DNA of 24,651 bases from positions 1-24,651 of the forward strand of contig CATZMG010000029.1 in NCBI GenBank assembly GCA_958421655.1. The letters are read 5' to 3'. A model generated the notes under the pieces. That model did not search any database. It was not told where the DNA came from and saw only the letters and a list, made by a program, of their open reading frames with translations. The position numbers and the translations under genes were made by a program. This document shows, piece by piece, positions 15,141 to 21,574 of the stretch. This DNA is from an uncultured Collinsella sp. (GTDB lineage Bacteria; Actinomycetota; Coriobacteriia; Coriobacteriales; Coriobacteriaceae). The number at the start of each line of letters is the position of its first letter. Within the stretch, counting starts at the first letter, position 1.

Positions 15141-16238
15141 ATGTCCTCGACCTTTGGCAACGTATTGCACCTGAGCATCTTCGGCCAGTCGCACTCCCCC
15201 GCCATCGGCTGCTCGCTCGATGGCATCCCGGCTGGAATTGCCGTTGACCAGGAGCAGCTGCAAGCCTTTTTGGACCGTCGCGCCCCCGGTCGCGACGAGA
15301 CCGCAACCAAGCGCCGCGAGGCCGACGCCGTGCACATCATCGCCGGCGTGGTCGATGGACACACCACCGGCGCACCCATCGCAGCGATTATCGAAAACAC
15401 CAACACGCGCTCCAAGGACTATTCCGAGCTGCGCCGCAAGCCCCGTCCCGGGCACGCAGATTTTCCGGCGCGCGTGAAGTACCACAACATGCACGACGTC
15501 GCCGGCGGTGGGCACTTCTCCGGCCGCCTAACGGCCCCCTTATGCATCGCCGGTGGCATTGCGCTGCAGGCACTCGAGGCCCGCGGTATTCGGGTGATGG
15601 CTCACGTGGCGCAAATCGGCGGCATCTCCGACCTGCCGATGGACGATATGGTCTATCGCGAGGCCGACCGCAAGGCGATCCTTACGAACGATCTGCCGTG
15701 CATTGACGCCGCCGCAGCCGGCCGTATGCGCGAGGAGATCCTAGCCGCGCGCGACGAACTCGACAGCATCGGCGGCATCGTGGAGTGTGGCATCTACGGC
15801 CTGCCTGCAGGCATCGGCGACCCCATGTTCGACGGCATCGAGAACCGCATCGCGCAAATCGCGTTTGGCATTCCCGCCGTAAAGGGTGTGGAGTTTGGCA
15901 TGGGCTTTGCCGTGGCCGCCATGCGCGGCAGCGAGAACAACGATCCGTATCGCATCGATGCCGAGACCGGCGAGATCGAGGTCGAGTCCAATAACGCCGG
16001 CGGCATCCTGGGCGGCATTTCGACCGGCGCGCCCGTCATGTGGCGCATGGCCGTAAAGCCGACGCCCTCTATTGGCCGCGAGCAGCAGACCGTGGACATG
16101 GACGCCATGGAAAATGCCGAGCTCTCGGTCCACGGCCGTCACGATCCCTGCATCGTCCCCAGAGCCGTCCCCGTAGCCGAAGCAGCCGCCGCCCTCGCCA
16201 TCTGGGACGCCCTCCTCGAGGACGCCGGCCAGCGCTAA
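15141..16238 (+). CDS. aroC: Chorismate synthase
   Basis: FMN-dependent 1,4-elimination of phosphate from EPSP to give chorismate. It is 365 residues. R-P-G-H-A-D-F and the G-G-G-H-F-S-G-R segment are family signatures, as is the C-terminal H-G-R-H-D-P-C-I-V-P-R. The first signature, usually G-E-S-H-G, reads G-Q-S-H-S at 15-19: the proton-donating His is kept but Glu is replaced by Gln. The ATG at 15141 has GAGGAGGAA upstream within the end of aroA; a longer upstream in-frame start is rejected for lying deep inside aroA. The gap after it carries the large palindrome. Confidence 0.96.
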   Translation: MSSTFGNVLHLSIFGQSHSPAIGCSLDGIPAGIAVDQEQLQAFLDRRAPGRDETATKRREADAVHIIAGVVDGHTTGAPIAAIIENTNTRSKDYSELRRKPRPGHADFPARVKYHNMHDVAGGGHFSGRLTAPLCIAGGIALQALEARGIRVMAHVAQIGGISDLPMDDMVYREADRKAILTNDLPCIDAAAAGRMREEILAARDELDSIGGIVECGIYGLPAGIGDPMFDGIENRIAQIAFGIPAVKGVEFGMGFAVAAMRGSENNDPYRIDAETGEIEVESNNAGGILGGISTGAPVMWRMAVKPTPSIGREQQTVDMDAMENAELSVHGRHDPCIVPRAVPVAEAAAALAIWDALLEDAGQR

Positions 16239-16245
16239 AAATCTC

Positions 16246-16267
16246 TGGGGGCCAACTCCGGCCCCCA
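16246..16267 (+). repeat. G/C-rich hairpin after aroC
   Basis: TGGGGGCC pairs with GGCCCCCA around a six-base loop. No T-run follows, so it is not a standard terminator; it may protect the 3' end of the upstream message or belong to the repeat element next to it. Confidence 0.55.
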
Positions 16268-16277
16268 CGCCCACCCA

Positions 16278-16353
16278 GTGATTTTTCTGGGACGGGGATT
16301 AAAAAATCATTGTGTACCTAATGATTTTTTAATCCCCGTCCCAGAAAAATCAC
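16278..16353. repeat. Perfect 34-bp inverted repeat between aroC and pheA
   Basis: The arm 16278-16311 is the exact reverse complement of 16320-16353, with an eight-base loop. Each arm itself contains TGATTTTT...AAAAATCA around a GGGACGGGG core, so each can also fold alone: two inverted copies of a roughly 31-base REP-like unit. It ends about ten bases before the pheA ribosome site. No transposase is adjacent. Confidence 0.9.
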
Positions 16354-16374
16354 CGACACGTGAAAGGGGTCCCT

Positions 16375-17520
16375 ATGGACCTTGCTGACATCCGCCAGGC
16401 CATCGATGGCATCGACACCACGCTCCTCAACAGCTTTATCGAGCGCATGGACATTGCCACCGAAGTCGCCAAGTCAAAAATCGAGATGGGCAAGGCCGTC
16501 TTCGACCCCGCCCGCGAGCGCTCCAAGCTCAACAACCTCGCCAGCCGCGCGCCCGAGCGCTACGAGGCGCAGACCATCACCCTGTTCCGTCTCCTCATGA
16601 GCATGAGCAAGGCCGAGCAGCAGCGCTGCATCAACGAACTCAAGGGCATCACGGTGTCGCAAAAGGCCCATGCCACGGCCACAGCCTTTGACATGCCCTT
16701 CCCTCAAACGGCTTCCGTCGCCTGCCAGGGCGTGGAAGGTGCCTATAGCCAGATCGCCGCGTGCAAGCTCTTCGACGTGCCCGACATCGCGTTTTTCGAG
16801 ACCTTCGAAGGCGTTATGCGCGCTGTGCGCGACGGCTTCTGCGAGTTTGGCGTGCTGCCCATCGAGAACTCCACCGCCGGCTCGGTCAACGCCGTCTACG
16901 ACCTGCTCGCCCAGTTCGACTTCCACATCGTGCGCTCGCTTCGCCTCAAGATCGACCACAACTTGCTCGTCAAGCCCGGCACTAAGCTCGCCGACGTGCG
17001 CGAGGTCTACAGCCACGGCCAAGCCATTGCCCAGTGTGCCGGCTTTATCGAGTCCCACGACCTGCACGCCACCAAGTACCCAAACACGGCCATGTCGGCC
17101 GAGATGGTCGCCAACTCCGAGCGCACCGACGTCGCCGCCATCGCCTCGCGCAGCTGTGCCACGCTGTATGGCCTCGAGGTGCTGGAGCCCAATATCCAAG
17201 ACTCGGACAACAACTACACGCGCTTTGTCGTCATCAGCCGCGAGCCGCGCGTCTACCCCGGCGCCAACCGTACCTCGCTCATGATCACCACGGCCAATGA
17301 GCCGGGTGCCCTCTATCGCGTGCTCGAGCGCTTCTACGCGCTCAACATCAACCTCATCAAACTCGAGAGCCGCCCCATCCCCGGCCACGACTTTGAGTTT
17401 ATGTTCTACTTTGATCTGGACTGCCCCTTTGGCAGCAAGGCCCTCGACGACCTGCTCGATTCCATCGACGACGTGTGCGAGAGCTTCACCTACTTTGGCA
17501 GCTACACGGAGGTGCTCTAG
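16375..17520 (+). CDS. pheA: Bifunctional chorismate mutase / prephenate dehydratase (P-protein)
   Basis: Rearranges chorismate to prephenate and dehydrates it to phenylpyruvate, the phenylalanine branch. It is 381 residues. An AroQ-type chorismate mutase helical domain spans about 1-90 (R-x-A-I-D-x-I-D opening, R-M-x-I-A-x-E-V-A-x-x-K). The prephenate dehydratase domain is about 112-290 with P-I-E-N-S at 162-166 and the catalytic T-R-F at 282-284. A C-terminal ACT domain (about 300-378) carries E-S-R-P at 331-334, the phenylalanine feedback site. The ATG at 16375 has AAAGGGG five bases upstream; a GTG at 16360 is rejected. The aroE/aroK fusion starts on the base after the stop. Confidence 0.96.
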   Translation: MDLADIRQAIDGIDTTLLNSFIERMDIATEVAKSKIEMGKAVFDPARERSKLNNLASRAPERYEAQTITLFRLLMSMSKAEQQRCINELKGITVSQKAHATATAFDMPFPQTASVACQGVEGAYSQIAACKLFDVPDIAFFETFEGVMRAVRDGFCEFGVLPIENSTAGSVNAVYDLLAQFDFHIVRSLRLKIDHNLLVKPGTKLADVREVYSHGQAIAQCAGFIESHDLHATKYPNTAMSAEMVANSERTDVAAIASRSCATLYGLEVLEPNIQDSDNNYTRFVVISREPRVYPGANRTSLMITTANEPGALYRVLERFYALNINLIKLESRPIPGHDFEFMFYFDLDCPFGSKALDDLLDSIDDVCESFTYFGSYTEVL

Positions 17521-18771
17521 ATGACCGATATCGCCGCAACCCGCCCCTACGGCGTGCTGGGCCGTGTGCTGGGCCACAGCTACACACCGACCATCTACAA
17601 GGAGCTCGCGGGGCTCGAGTACGGGCGCTTTGAGCGCGAGCCCGAGGATCTTGAGGCTTTTATGACGGGTAACGAATGGGAAGGCACCAACGTGACCATC
17701 CCCTACAAGCGCGCCGTCATGGAGTACCTGGACGAGCTGAGCCCCCTGGCAGAGCGCATGGGAAACGTCAACACCATCACGCGCCTGTCTGACGGGCGCC
17801 TGCGCGGCGATAATACTGACTACTTCGGTTTTCAGTGCCTGGTCGAGGAGCTGGGGGTTGAGGTTGCCGGCAAGAACGTCCTCGTGCTCGGAGCCACCGG
17901 CGGCGCCGGCACCACGGCAAGTATAGTGCTGGGAGACCTGGGCGCCATCGTCGTACCCGTGGGTCGCACGAGCGAGGTCAACTACGGCAACATCGCGCAG
18001 CAGTCCGACGCCGCCCTGCTCGTCAACTGCACGCCCGCCGGCATGTTCCCCCACTGCCCCGACGCGCCTTGCACGCTCGAAGGGCTCGATGCGCTCGAGG
18101 GCGTTATCGACATTGTCTACAACCCCGCCCGCACGGGACTCATGCTCGAGGCCGAGCGCCGCGGTATCCCCTGCATCGGCGGTCTGCTGATGCTCGTGGC
18201 CCAAGCGGCACAGGCCGTCGAGCGCTACACCGGCCAGGTCACCCTGCGCAAGCGCATCCTGGATGTAACGGAGCGCTTATCACGCCGCGAACAGAACATC
18301 GCGCTGATCGGCATGCCGGGCTCGGGCAAGACCCGCGTGGGTGAGCAGATTGCCCTGCTCACGGGTCGCGAGCACATCGACCTGGACCGCGCCCTCGAGG
18401 AGCGCTTAGGCATGCCCTGTGCCGACTTTATCGTCGAGCGCGGCGAGGCGGCCTTCCGCGAGCAGGAGACGGCGGCGCTGTCCGACATCTCCAAGCGCAG
18501 CGGCCTGGTGCTCTCCACCGGCGGCGGCGTGGTCACGCGTGACGAGAACTATCCGCTGTTGCACCAGAACAGCCAAATCGTGATGCTCAACCGCAAGCTC
18601 GATGAACTCGCCCACAAGGGCCGCCCCATCACCGCCCGCGACGGCATCGCCAAGCTGGCCGAGCAGCGTATGCCGCGCTACCGCGCCTGGGCCGACTACA
18701 TCATCGACTCACGCGACTGCGCCGCCAACACCGCCCATGCCCTCCTCGACACCCTCCCACCCGCTCTCTAA
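17521..18771 (+). CDS. aroE: Shikimate dehydrogenase - shikimate kinase fusion
   Basis: One 416-residue chain for two adjacent pathway steps: 3-dehydroshikimate to shikimate, then to shikimate-3-phosphate. Residues 1 to about 250 are AroE: S20/T22 shikimate-binding pair, N-V-T-I-P-Y-K with the catalytic Lys at 63, N-T-D (98-100) and the NADP loop G-A-T-G-G-A-G (124-130). Residues about 258-416 are AroK: Walker A G-M-P-G-S-G-K-T (264-271), D-L-D (287-289), F-R-E (312-314), G-G-G-V (334-337) and G-R-P in the lid. All key residues are present in both halves, so both are probably active. The ATG is on the base after the pheA stop, with GGAGG eight bases upstream. Confidence 0.94.
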   Translation: MTDIAATRPYGVLGRVLGHSYTPTIYKELAGLEYGRFEREPEDLEAFMTGNEWEGTNVTIPYKRAVMEYLDELSPLAERMGNVNTITRLSDGRLRGDNTDYFGFQCLVEELGVEVAGKNVLVLGATGGAGTTASIVLGDLGAIVVPVGRTSEVNYGNIAQQSDAALLVNCTPAGMFPHCPDAPCTLEGLDALEGVIDIVYNPARTGLMLEAERRGIPCIGGLLMLVAQAAQAVERYTGQVTLRKRILDVTERLSRREQNIALIGMPGSGKTRVGEQIALLTGREHIDLDRALEERLGMPCADFIVERGEAAFREQETAALSDISKRSGLVLSTGGGVVTRDENYPLLHQNSQIVMLNRKLDELAHKGRPITARDGIAKLAEQRMPRYRAWADYIIDSRDCAANTAHALLDTLPPAL

Positions 18772-18773
18772 CC

Positions 18774-18815
18774 AAAACCACCACAAAGGGGACAGGCACC
18801 TTTGTGGTGGTTTTT
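18774..18815 (+). terminator. Strong hairpin with T-run between aroE/K and aroQ (REP-like)
   Basis: A perfect 16-bp stem (18774-18789 with 18799-18814), nine-base loop and terminal T's. It has terminator form, yet stands inside the operon 20 bases before aroQ. The loop side contains GGGGACAGGCACC, resembling dispersed palindromes in many bacterial genomes. Confidence 0.75.
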
Positions 18816-18835
18816 CAACCGCAAAGGAAGCAACC

Positions 18836-19273
18836 ATGAAAGCACTCGTCATTAACGGCCCCAACCTCAACATGCTCGGCATTCGCGAGCCGGGCATCTA
18901 CGGCAGCGACAACTACGATCGCTTAGTGCAGATCTGCCAGGAAGCGGGTGCCGCACAGGGCTTCGACGAGGTCGAGGTCTTCCAGTCTAACCACGAGGGC
19001 AGCATCGTCGACAAGATCCAGGAGGCTTACGGAAAGGTCGACGGCATCGTCATCAACCCAGCGGCCTACACGCATACGAGCGTGGCGATCCTCGATGCCC
19101 TCAAGGCCGTCGCCATCCCTGCCGTCGAGGTCCACATCAGCGCTGTCGAAACACGCGAGGACTTCCGCCAGGTGAGCTACGCCCGCCTGGCCTGCTTCGC
19201 CACCATCACCGGCGAGGGCCTGAAGGGCTACGCCCACGCGCTGGAGCTGCTGAGGGAACGTCTCGAAAAGTAG
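18836..19273 (+). CDS. aroQ: 3-dehydroquinate dehydratase, type II
   Basis: Dehydrates 3-dehydroquinate to 3-dehydroshikimate. It is 145 residues, the normal size of the dodecameric type II enzyme. G-P-N-L-N-M-L-G at 8-15, catalytic Tyr at 22 in R-E-P-x-I-Y-G, F-Q-S-N-H-E-G at 49-55, N-P-A-A-Y-T-H-T-S at 74-82 and E-V-H at 98-100 are all intact. The ATG at 18836 has AAAGGAAG about five bases upstream; a longer in-frame ORF running back into aroE/K is rejected. It is the last aro gene, with a terminator about 46 bases after the stop. Confidence 0.97.
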   Translation: MKALVINGPNLNMLGIREPGIYGSDNYDRLVQICQEAGAAQGFDEVEVFQSNHEGSIVDKIQEAYGKVDGIVINPAAYTHTSVAILDALKAVAIPAVEVHISAVETREDFRQVSYARLACFATITGEGLKGYAHALELLRERLEK

Positions 19274-19318
19274 CCTCGCGAGCAAATCCATCAACGCGAT
19301 TCACACGCTAATAATGCC

Positions 19319-19360
19319 AGTGCCGCCAGCAGCAACCTCGCTACTGGCGGCACTTTATTA
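19319..19360 (+). terminator. Intrinsic terminator of the aro operon
   Basis: AGTGCCGCCAG (19319-19329) pairs with CTGGCGGCACT (19344-19354), followed by TTATTA. An outer ATGCCAG/CTGGCAT pair (19314-19320, 19361-19367) nests around it. Confidence 0.8.
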
Positions 19361-19366
19361 CTGGCA

Positions 19367-19372
19367 TATAAT
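19367..19372 (+). promoter_or_regulatory. Putative -10 box for the DUF4869/ATPase pair
   Basis: A consensus TATAAT 31 bases upstream of the first ATG, directly after the aro terminator. No matching -35 is visible. Confidence 0.45.
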
Positions 19373-19403
19373 CATTGCAGTCACACAACGTCTGGAGACG
19401 CGC

Positions 19404-19853
19404 ATGTTAAGCATCCATCTGGGGGATTACCCCGGTTCCATCTACGATACCGAAACCTATTTTAGGAACTCATACTTGGACTCATGGTTCGAAGACCCTA
19501 TGGCCGCACAGATTATTAAAAGCGTGGACGGATCAGAGCTCATCGGTCCCCACAACATCGTAAGCAAACAGCTGGGCTCGATCACCCCACTCGAACTGTC
19601 CGGCGGCGTTAAGACGCTGCTGCTGGTGCGCAATCTCCCAAATATGGTGTTCAACGCATCCACCTGCGGGGACAACTGTGCCCGCTGGCTACTCAAGATC
19701 GGCAAAGAGCAGGATGTGCTGGTGACCTTATACCACATCATGAAATTCCCCTGGAAGAGCTTTGAAATCCGCATTGAAAACGATGGCCGCATCGTCAGAA
19801 ACATGCAGGAGTTTGTCGGCGCCACGAATGACTTTTTGGATGTTGATGAGTAA
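19404..19853 (+). CDS. DUF4869-family protein
   Basis: A 149-residue cytoplasmic protein of the uncharacterised DUF4869 family, recognised from the M-L-x-I-x-x-G-D opening, the Y-F-x-x-x-Y-x-D-x-W stretch (19-28) and the conserved block L-S-G-G-V-K-T (65-71) followed by F-N-A-S-T-C-G-D-N-C-A-x-W-L-L (83-97). No signal peptide, membrane helix or known catalytic motif is present. L-S-G-G is reminiscent of the ABC/SMC ATPase signature, but no Walker motif is present here. The ATG at 19404 has GGAG about six bases upstream. The stop overlaps the ATG of the ATPase gene (TAATG), so the two are translationally coupled and probably act together. Confidence 0.82.
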   Translation: MLSIHLGDYPGSIYDTETYFRNSYLDSWFEDPMAAQIIKSVDGSELIGPHNIVSKQLGSITPLELSGGVKTLLLVRNLPNMVFNASTCGDNCARWLLKIGKEQDVLVTLYHIMKFPWKSFEIRIENDGRIVRNMQEFVGATNDFLDVDE

Positions 19854-20854
19854 TGAAGGGAACGCATACCGTTGTCGTAGAGCGTGCAAAGGTCAAATAC
19901 ACACTCACGTTTAAGCGGAATATTTCCTTTATACGCGGCAACAGCGGCACGGGTAAAACGACGCTCATCTCGATGATTCGCGACTACAACGACCGAGGAC
20001 CGGAAAGCGGCGTTGCACTCAGTTGCGACGTGCCTTGCGAAACGCTTTCCGGCAGACGCTGGGAGCGCGAGCTATCGATCATCGAAGATTCAATCGTCTT
20101 TCTAGATGAGGGTAACGAGTTTATCTACTCAAAGGGCTTCGCCAAAGCCGTCAACGGCTCGTCCAACTATTTTGTTCTGATATCTCGTCGCGATGCCAAC
20201 GAGCTCCCCTACAGCGTTGATGAGATCCTGAAGCTAGTCAACACGACAAGTAAAACAATCAATGGCCGCAAGAGCGACAGGCGCTTCTACTCGGTGACCA
20301 AGCCGCTATATGACCACACGGCAAGTATGCTGTATCAGGATCTAAATGTTGGATTCGGGGTACCCGACGCCGTAGTTGTCGAGGATAGCAAATCTGGCTA
20401 TCAATTCTACGACGCTCTTTGCAACCGGCTCGGAATCCCCTGCTACGCCGCCACCGGCGTAGCAAATCTAAAGCGGACAATTCACGAATGCCCCGAGCAA
20501 AACGTTCTTGCCATTGGAGACGGCGCAGCGTTTGGTCCCTACATCGAAAAGGTGCTCGGACAGCGCGTTTACAAGAACGTTCGCTTGTTCCTCCCGGAAT
20601 CATTTGAGTGGACACTTCTGCAATCTGGCCTCATCCCCAACAACGACATTCCAAAAATCCTCAAGGATCCTTCGAGCTATATCGAAAGCCGAGACTACCT
20701 AAGCTGGGAGCGATTCTTCACCGACGTATTGATCAAGTACTCGACATGCACTCGCTACGCCTACAGAAAGGCGAAGCTCAACGAGCAGTACCTAAAGCCG
20801 CAGGCAATGAATGCAGTTGCAAACGTCTTGCCCGAGTGCCTGAAGGCAGACTAG
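19853..20854 (+). CDS. P-loop ATPase with TOPRIM-like C-terminal half, function unknown
   Basis: A 333-residue protein. The N-terminal half is a compact P-loop domain: Walker A G-N-S-G-T-G-K-T-T at 29-37, Walker B I-V-F-L-D-E at 81-86 and an I-S-R-R-D segment at 110-114 like a post-Walker-B switch. No ABC signature is found in this chain. The C-terminal half has V-V-V-E-D-S at 174-179, a Gly/Asn turn near 202-205, V-L-A-I-G-D-G-A-A-F-G at 218-228 and L-P-E-S-F-E-W at 247-253, a spacing of acidic residues that resembles the TOPRIM domains of OLD-family nucleases (inference). It overlaps the DUF4869 gene by one base. Base composition is lower in G+C than the aro genes (about 50% in two sampled 60-base stretches), fitting acquired DNA. 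Confidence 0.75.
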   Translation: MKGTHTVVVERAKVKYTLTFKRNISFIRGNSGTGKTTLISMIRDYNDRGPESGVALSCDVPCETLSGRRWERELSIIEDSIVFLDEGNEFIYSKGFAKAVNGSSNYFVLISRRDANELPYSVDEILKLVNTTSKTINGRKSDRRFYSVTKPLYDHTASMLYQDLNVGFGVPDAVVVEDSKSGYQFYDALCNRLGIPCYAATGVANLKRTIHECPEQNVLAIGDGAAFGPYIEKVLGQRVYKNVRLFLPESFEWTLLQSGLIPNNDIPKILKDPSSYIESRDYLSWERFFTDVLIKYSTCTRYAYRKAKLNEQYLKPQAMNAVANVLPECLKAD

Positions 20855-20870
20855 ACAGACTAGATATAGT

Positions 20871-20902
20871 GGGGAGGGCCAAGTTGGTCCTCCCCGTTTT
20901 TG
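20871..20902 (+). terminator. Intrinsic terminator after the ATPase gene
   Basis: GGGGAGG pairs with CCTCCCC, extended inward by a G-T and CCA/TGG, followed by GTTTTT. It lies 16 bases after the stop codon. Confidence 0.88.
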
Positions 20903-21405
20903 TTACGCCTTCTTGATCACGTACACCAACCCTATGTCGCACCTGCGGCGCACAATCGACGCAAAGAGCCACGATGCTGGCAGCGTCATAAGCAGAGGCA
21001 TGGTCTGCCAAGGAATAAACCAATCGACCGCGTGGATTGCAAAGATGGCAAGACTGGCCTGTCCGCAGAACACGAGCGCTCGCTCAAAGGACCCCAAAAC
21101 CGGCACGTCTTTCAACTTCTCCAACGCCATCGAAACCCAGCACACGCAGTAGCTACCGGCAAGAGCGGCAACTGTCGCAACCAAAAACCCATCCACGCGG
21201 CGGCTCGAAAGCTCACCCCACTCAGCGCGGCAAGGACAAGCCAAGCAACACCGGCTCCAATAAACAGCAGAGGCTCGCTCACGCTCGGCTCCAGCCCCCT
21301 TAGGCGCGCCGTATAACCAATCCACATCAGCAGCACAACAGCAGCTCACGCCACGGCTTCGGCCTAAACGTATACCCGGCAAGAATAAAGAACACCGGCA
21401 TGTGA
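20903..21405 (-). pseudogene. Acyltransferase-3 family membrane protein remnant (truncated, frameshifted)
   Basis: Reading the minus strand from the tRNA side, a stretch F-H-M-P-V-F-F-I-L-A-G-Y (about 21400-21363) is the conserved histidine helix of acyltransferase family 3 (OafA-like O-acetyltransferases). That frame hits a stop near 21326. A second frame continues with hydrophobic helices (about 21335-21195), and a third carries the last helices from about 21194 to a TAA at 20903-20905. So there are at least two frameshifts, and the start of the gene is missing: it abuts the terminator of tRNA-Arg(TCT). The second shift sits at a run of T's, where a sequencing error is conceivable. Such enzymes decorate surface glycans, which suits the neighbouring polysaccharide genes. 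Confidence 0.7.
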
Positions 21406-21436
21406 AAAAGCCCAGACCACCAAGCGGTCTGGGCTT
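21404..21436 (-). terminator. Intrinsic terminator after tRNA-Arg(TCT)
   Basis: On the minus strand AAGCCCAGACC pairs with GGTCTGGGCTT (21426-21436 with 21408-21418) around a seven-base loop, followed by a T-run. Confidence 0.9.
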
Positions 21437-21445
21437 AATAAACGA

Positions 21446-21522
21446 TGGTGCTCCATGGCGGATTCGAACCGTCGACCTTGGGATTAGAAGTCCCCTGCTC
21501 TATCCAACTGAGCTAATGGAGC
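21446..21522 (-). tRNA. tRNA-Arg, anticodon TCT
   Basis: A 77-base cloverleaf with encoded CCA. The acceptor GCTCCAT/ATGGAGC is perfect, the D stem is GCTC/GAGC, the anticodon loop CTTCTAA gives TCT (reads AGA), and the T arm is GACGG-TTCGAAT-CCGCC with one A-C mismatch. It lies between the export ATPase gene and the acyltransferase remnant; no duplicated 3' end (att-like copy) was seen in the window. Confidence 0.96.
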
Positions 21523-21566
21523 AAATAACCGCACGCCCAGCCAAACAATTCGGCCAAGCGTAAGTA

Positions 21567-21572
21567 ATTATA
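21567..21572 (-). promoter_or_regulatory. Putative -10 box for tRNA-Arg(TCT)
   Basis: On the minus strand, a consensus TATAAT directly after the stop codon of the ABC ATPase gene, 44 bases before the tRNA 5' end. The -35 would lie inside the ATPase gene and is not a clear match. Confidence 0.45.
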
Positions 21573-21574
21573 AC

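Noticed and set aside
16278..16353. CRISPR repeat or insertion-sequence end
   Set aside because: There is only one inverted pair with an eight-base loop, no regularly spaced direct repeats, and no transposase or cas gene nearby.
16474..18204. 576-codon open frame antisense to pheA and aroE/K
   Set aside because: Shadow frame crossing two well-supported sense genes; composition is typical of complementary codon bias.
18602..18835. N-terminal extension of aroQ into the end of aroE/K
   Set aside because: It would read through the fusion gene and the palindrome; the ATG at 18836 has a good ribosome site and the standard type II dehydroquinase N-terminus.
21446..21522. Attachment site of an integrated element at tRNA-Arg(TCT)
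   Set aside because: No integrase gene and no second copy of the tRNA 3' end was found in the window, so only general plasticity is claimed.
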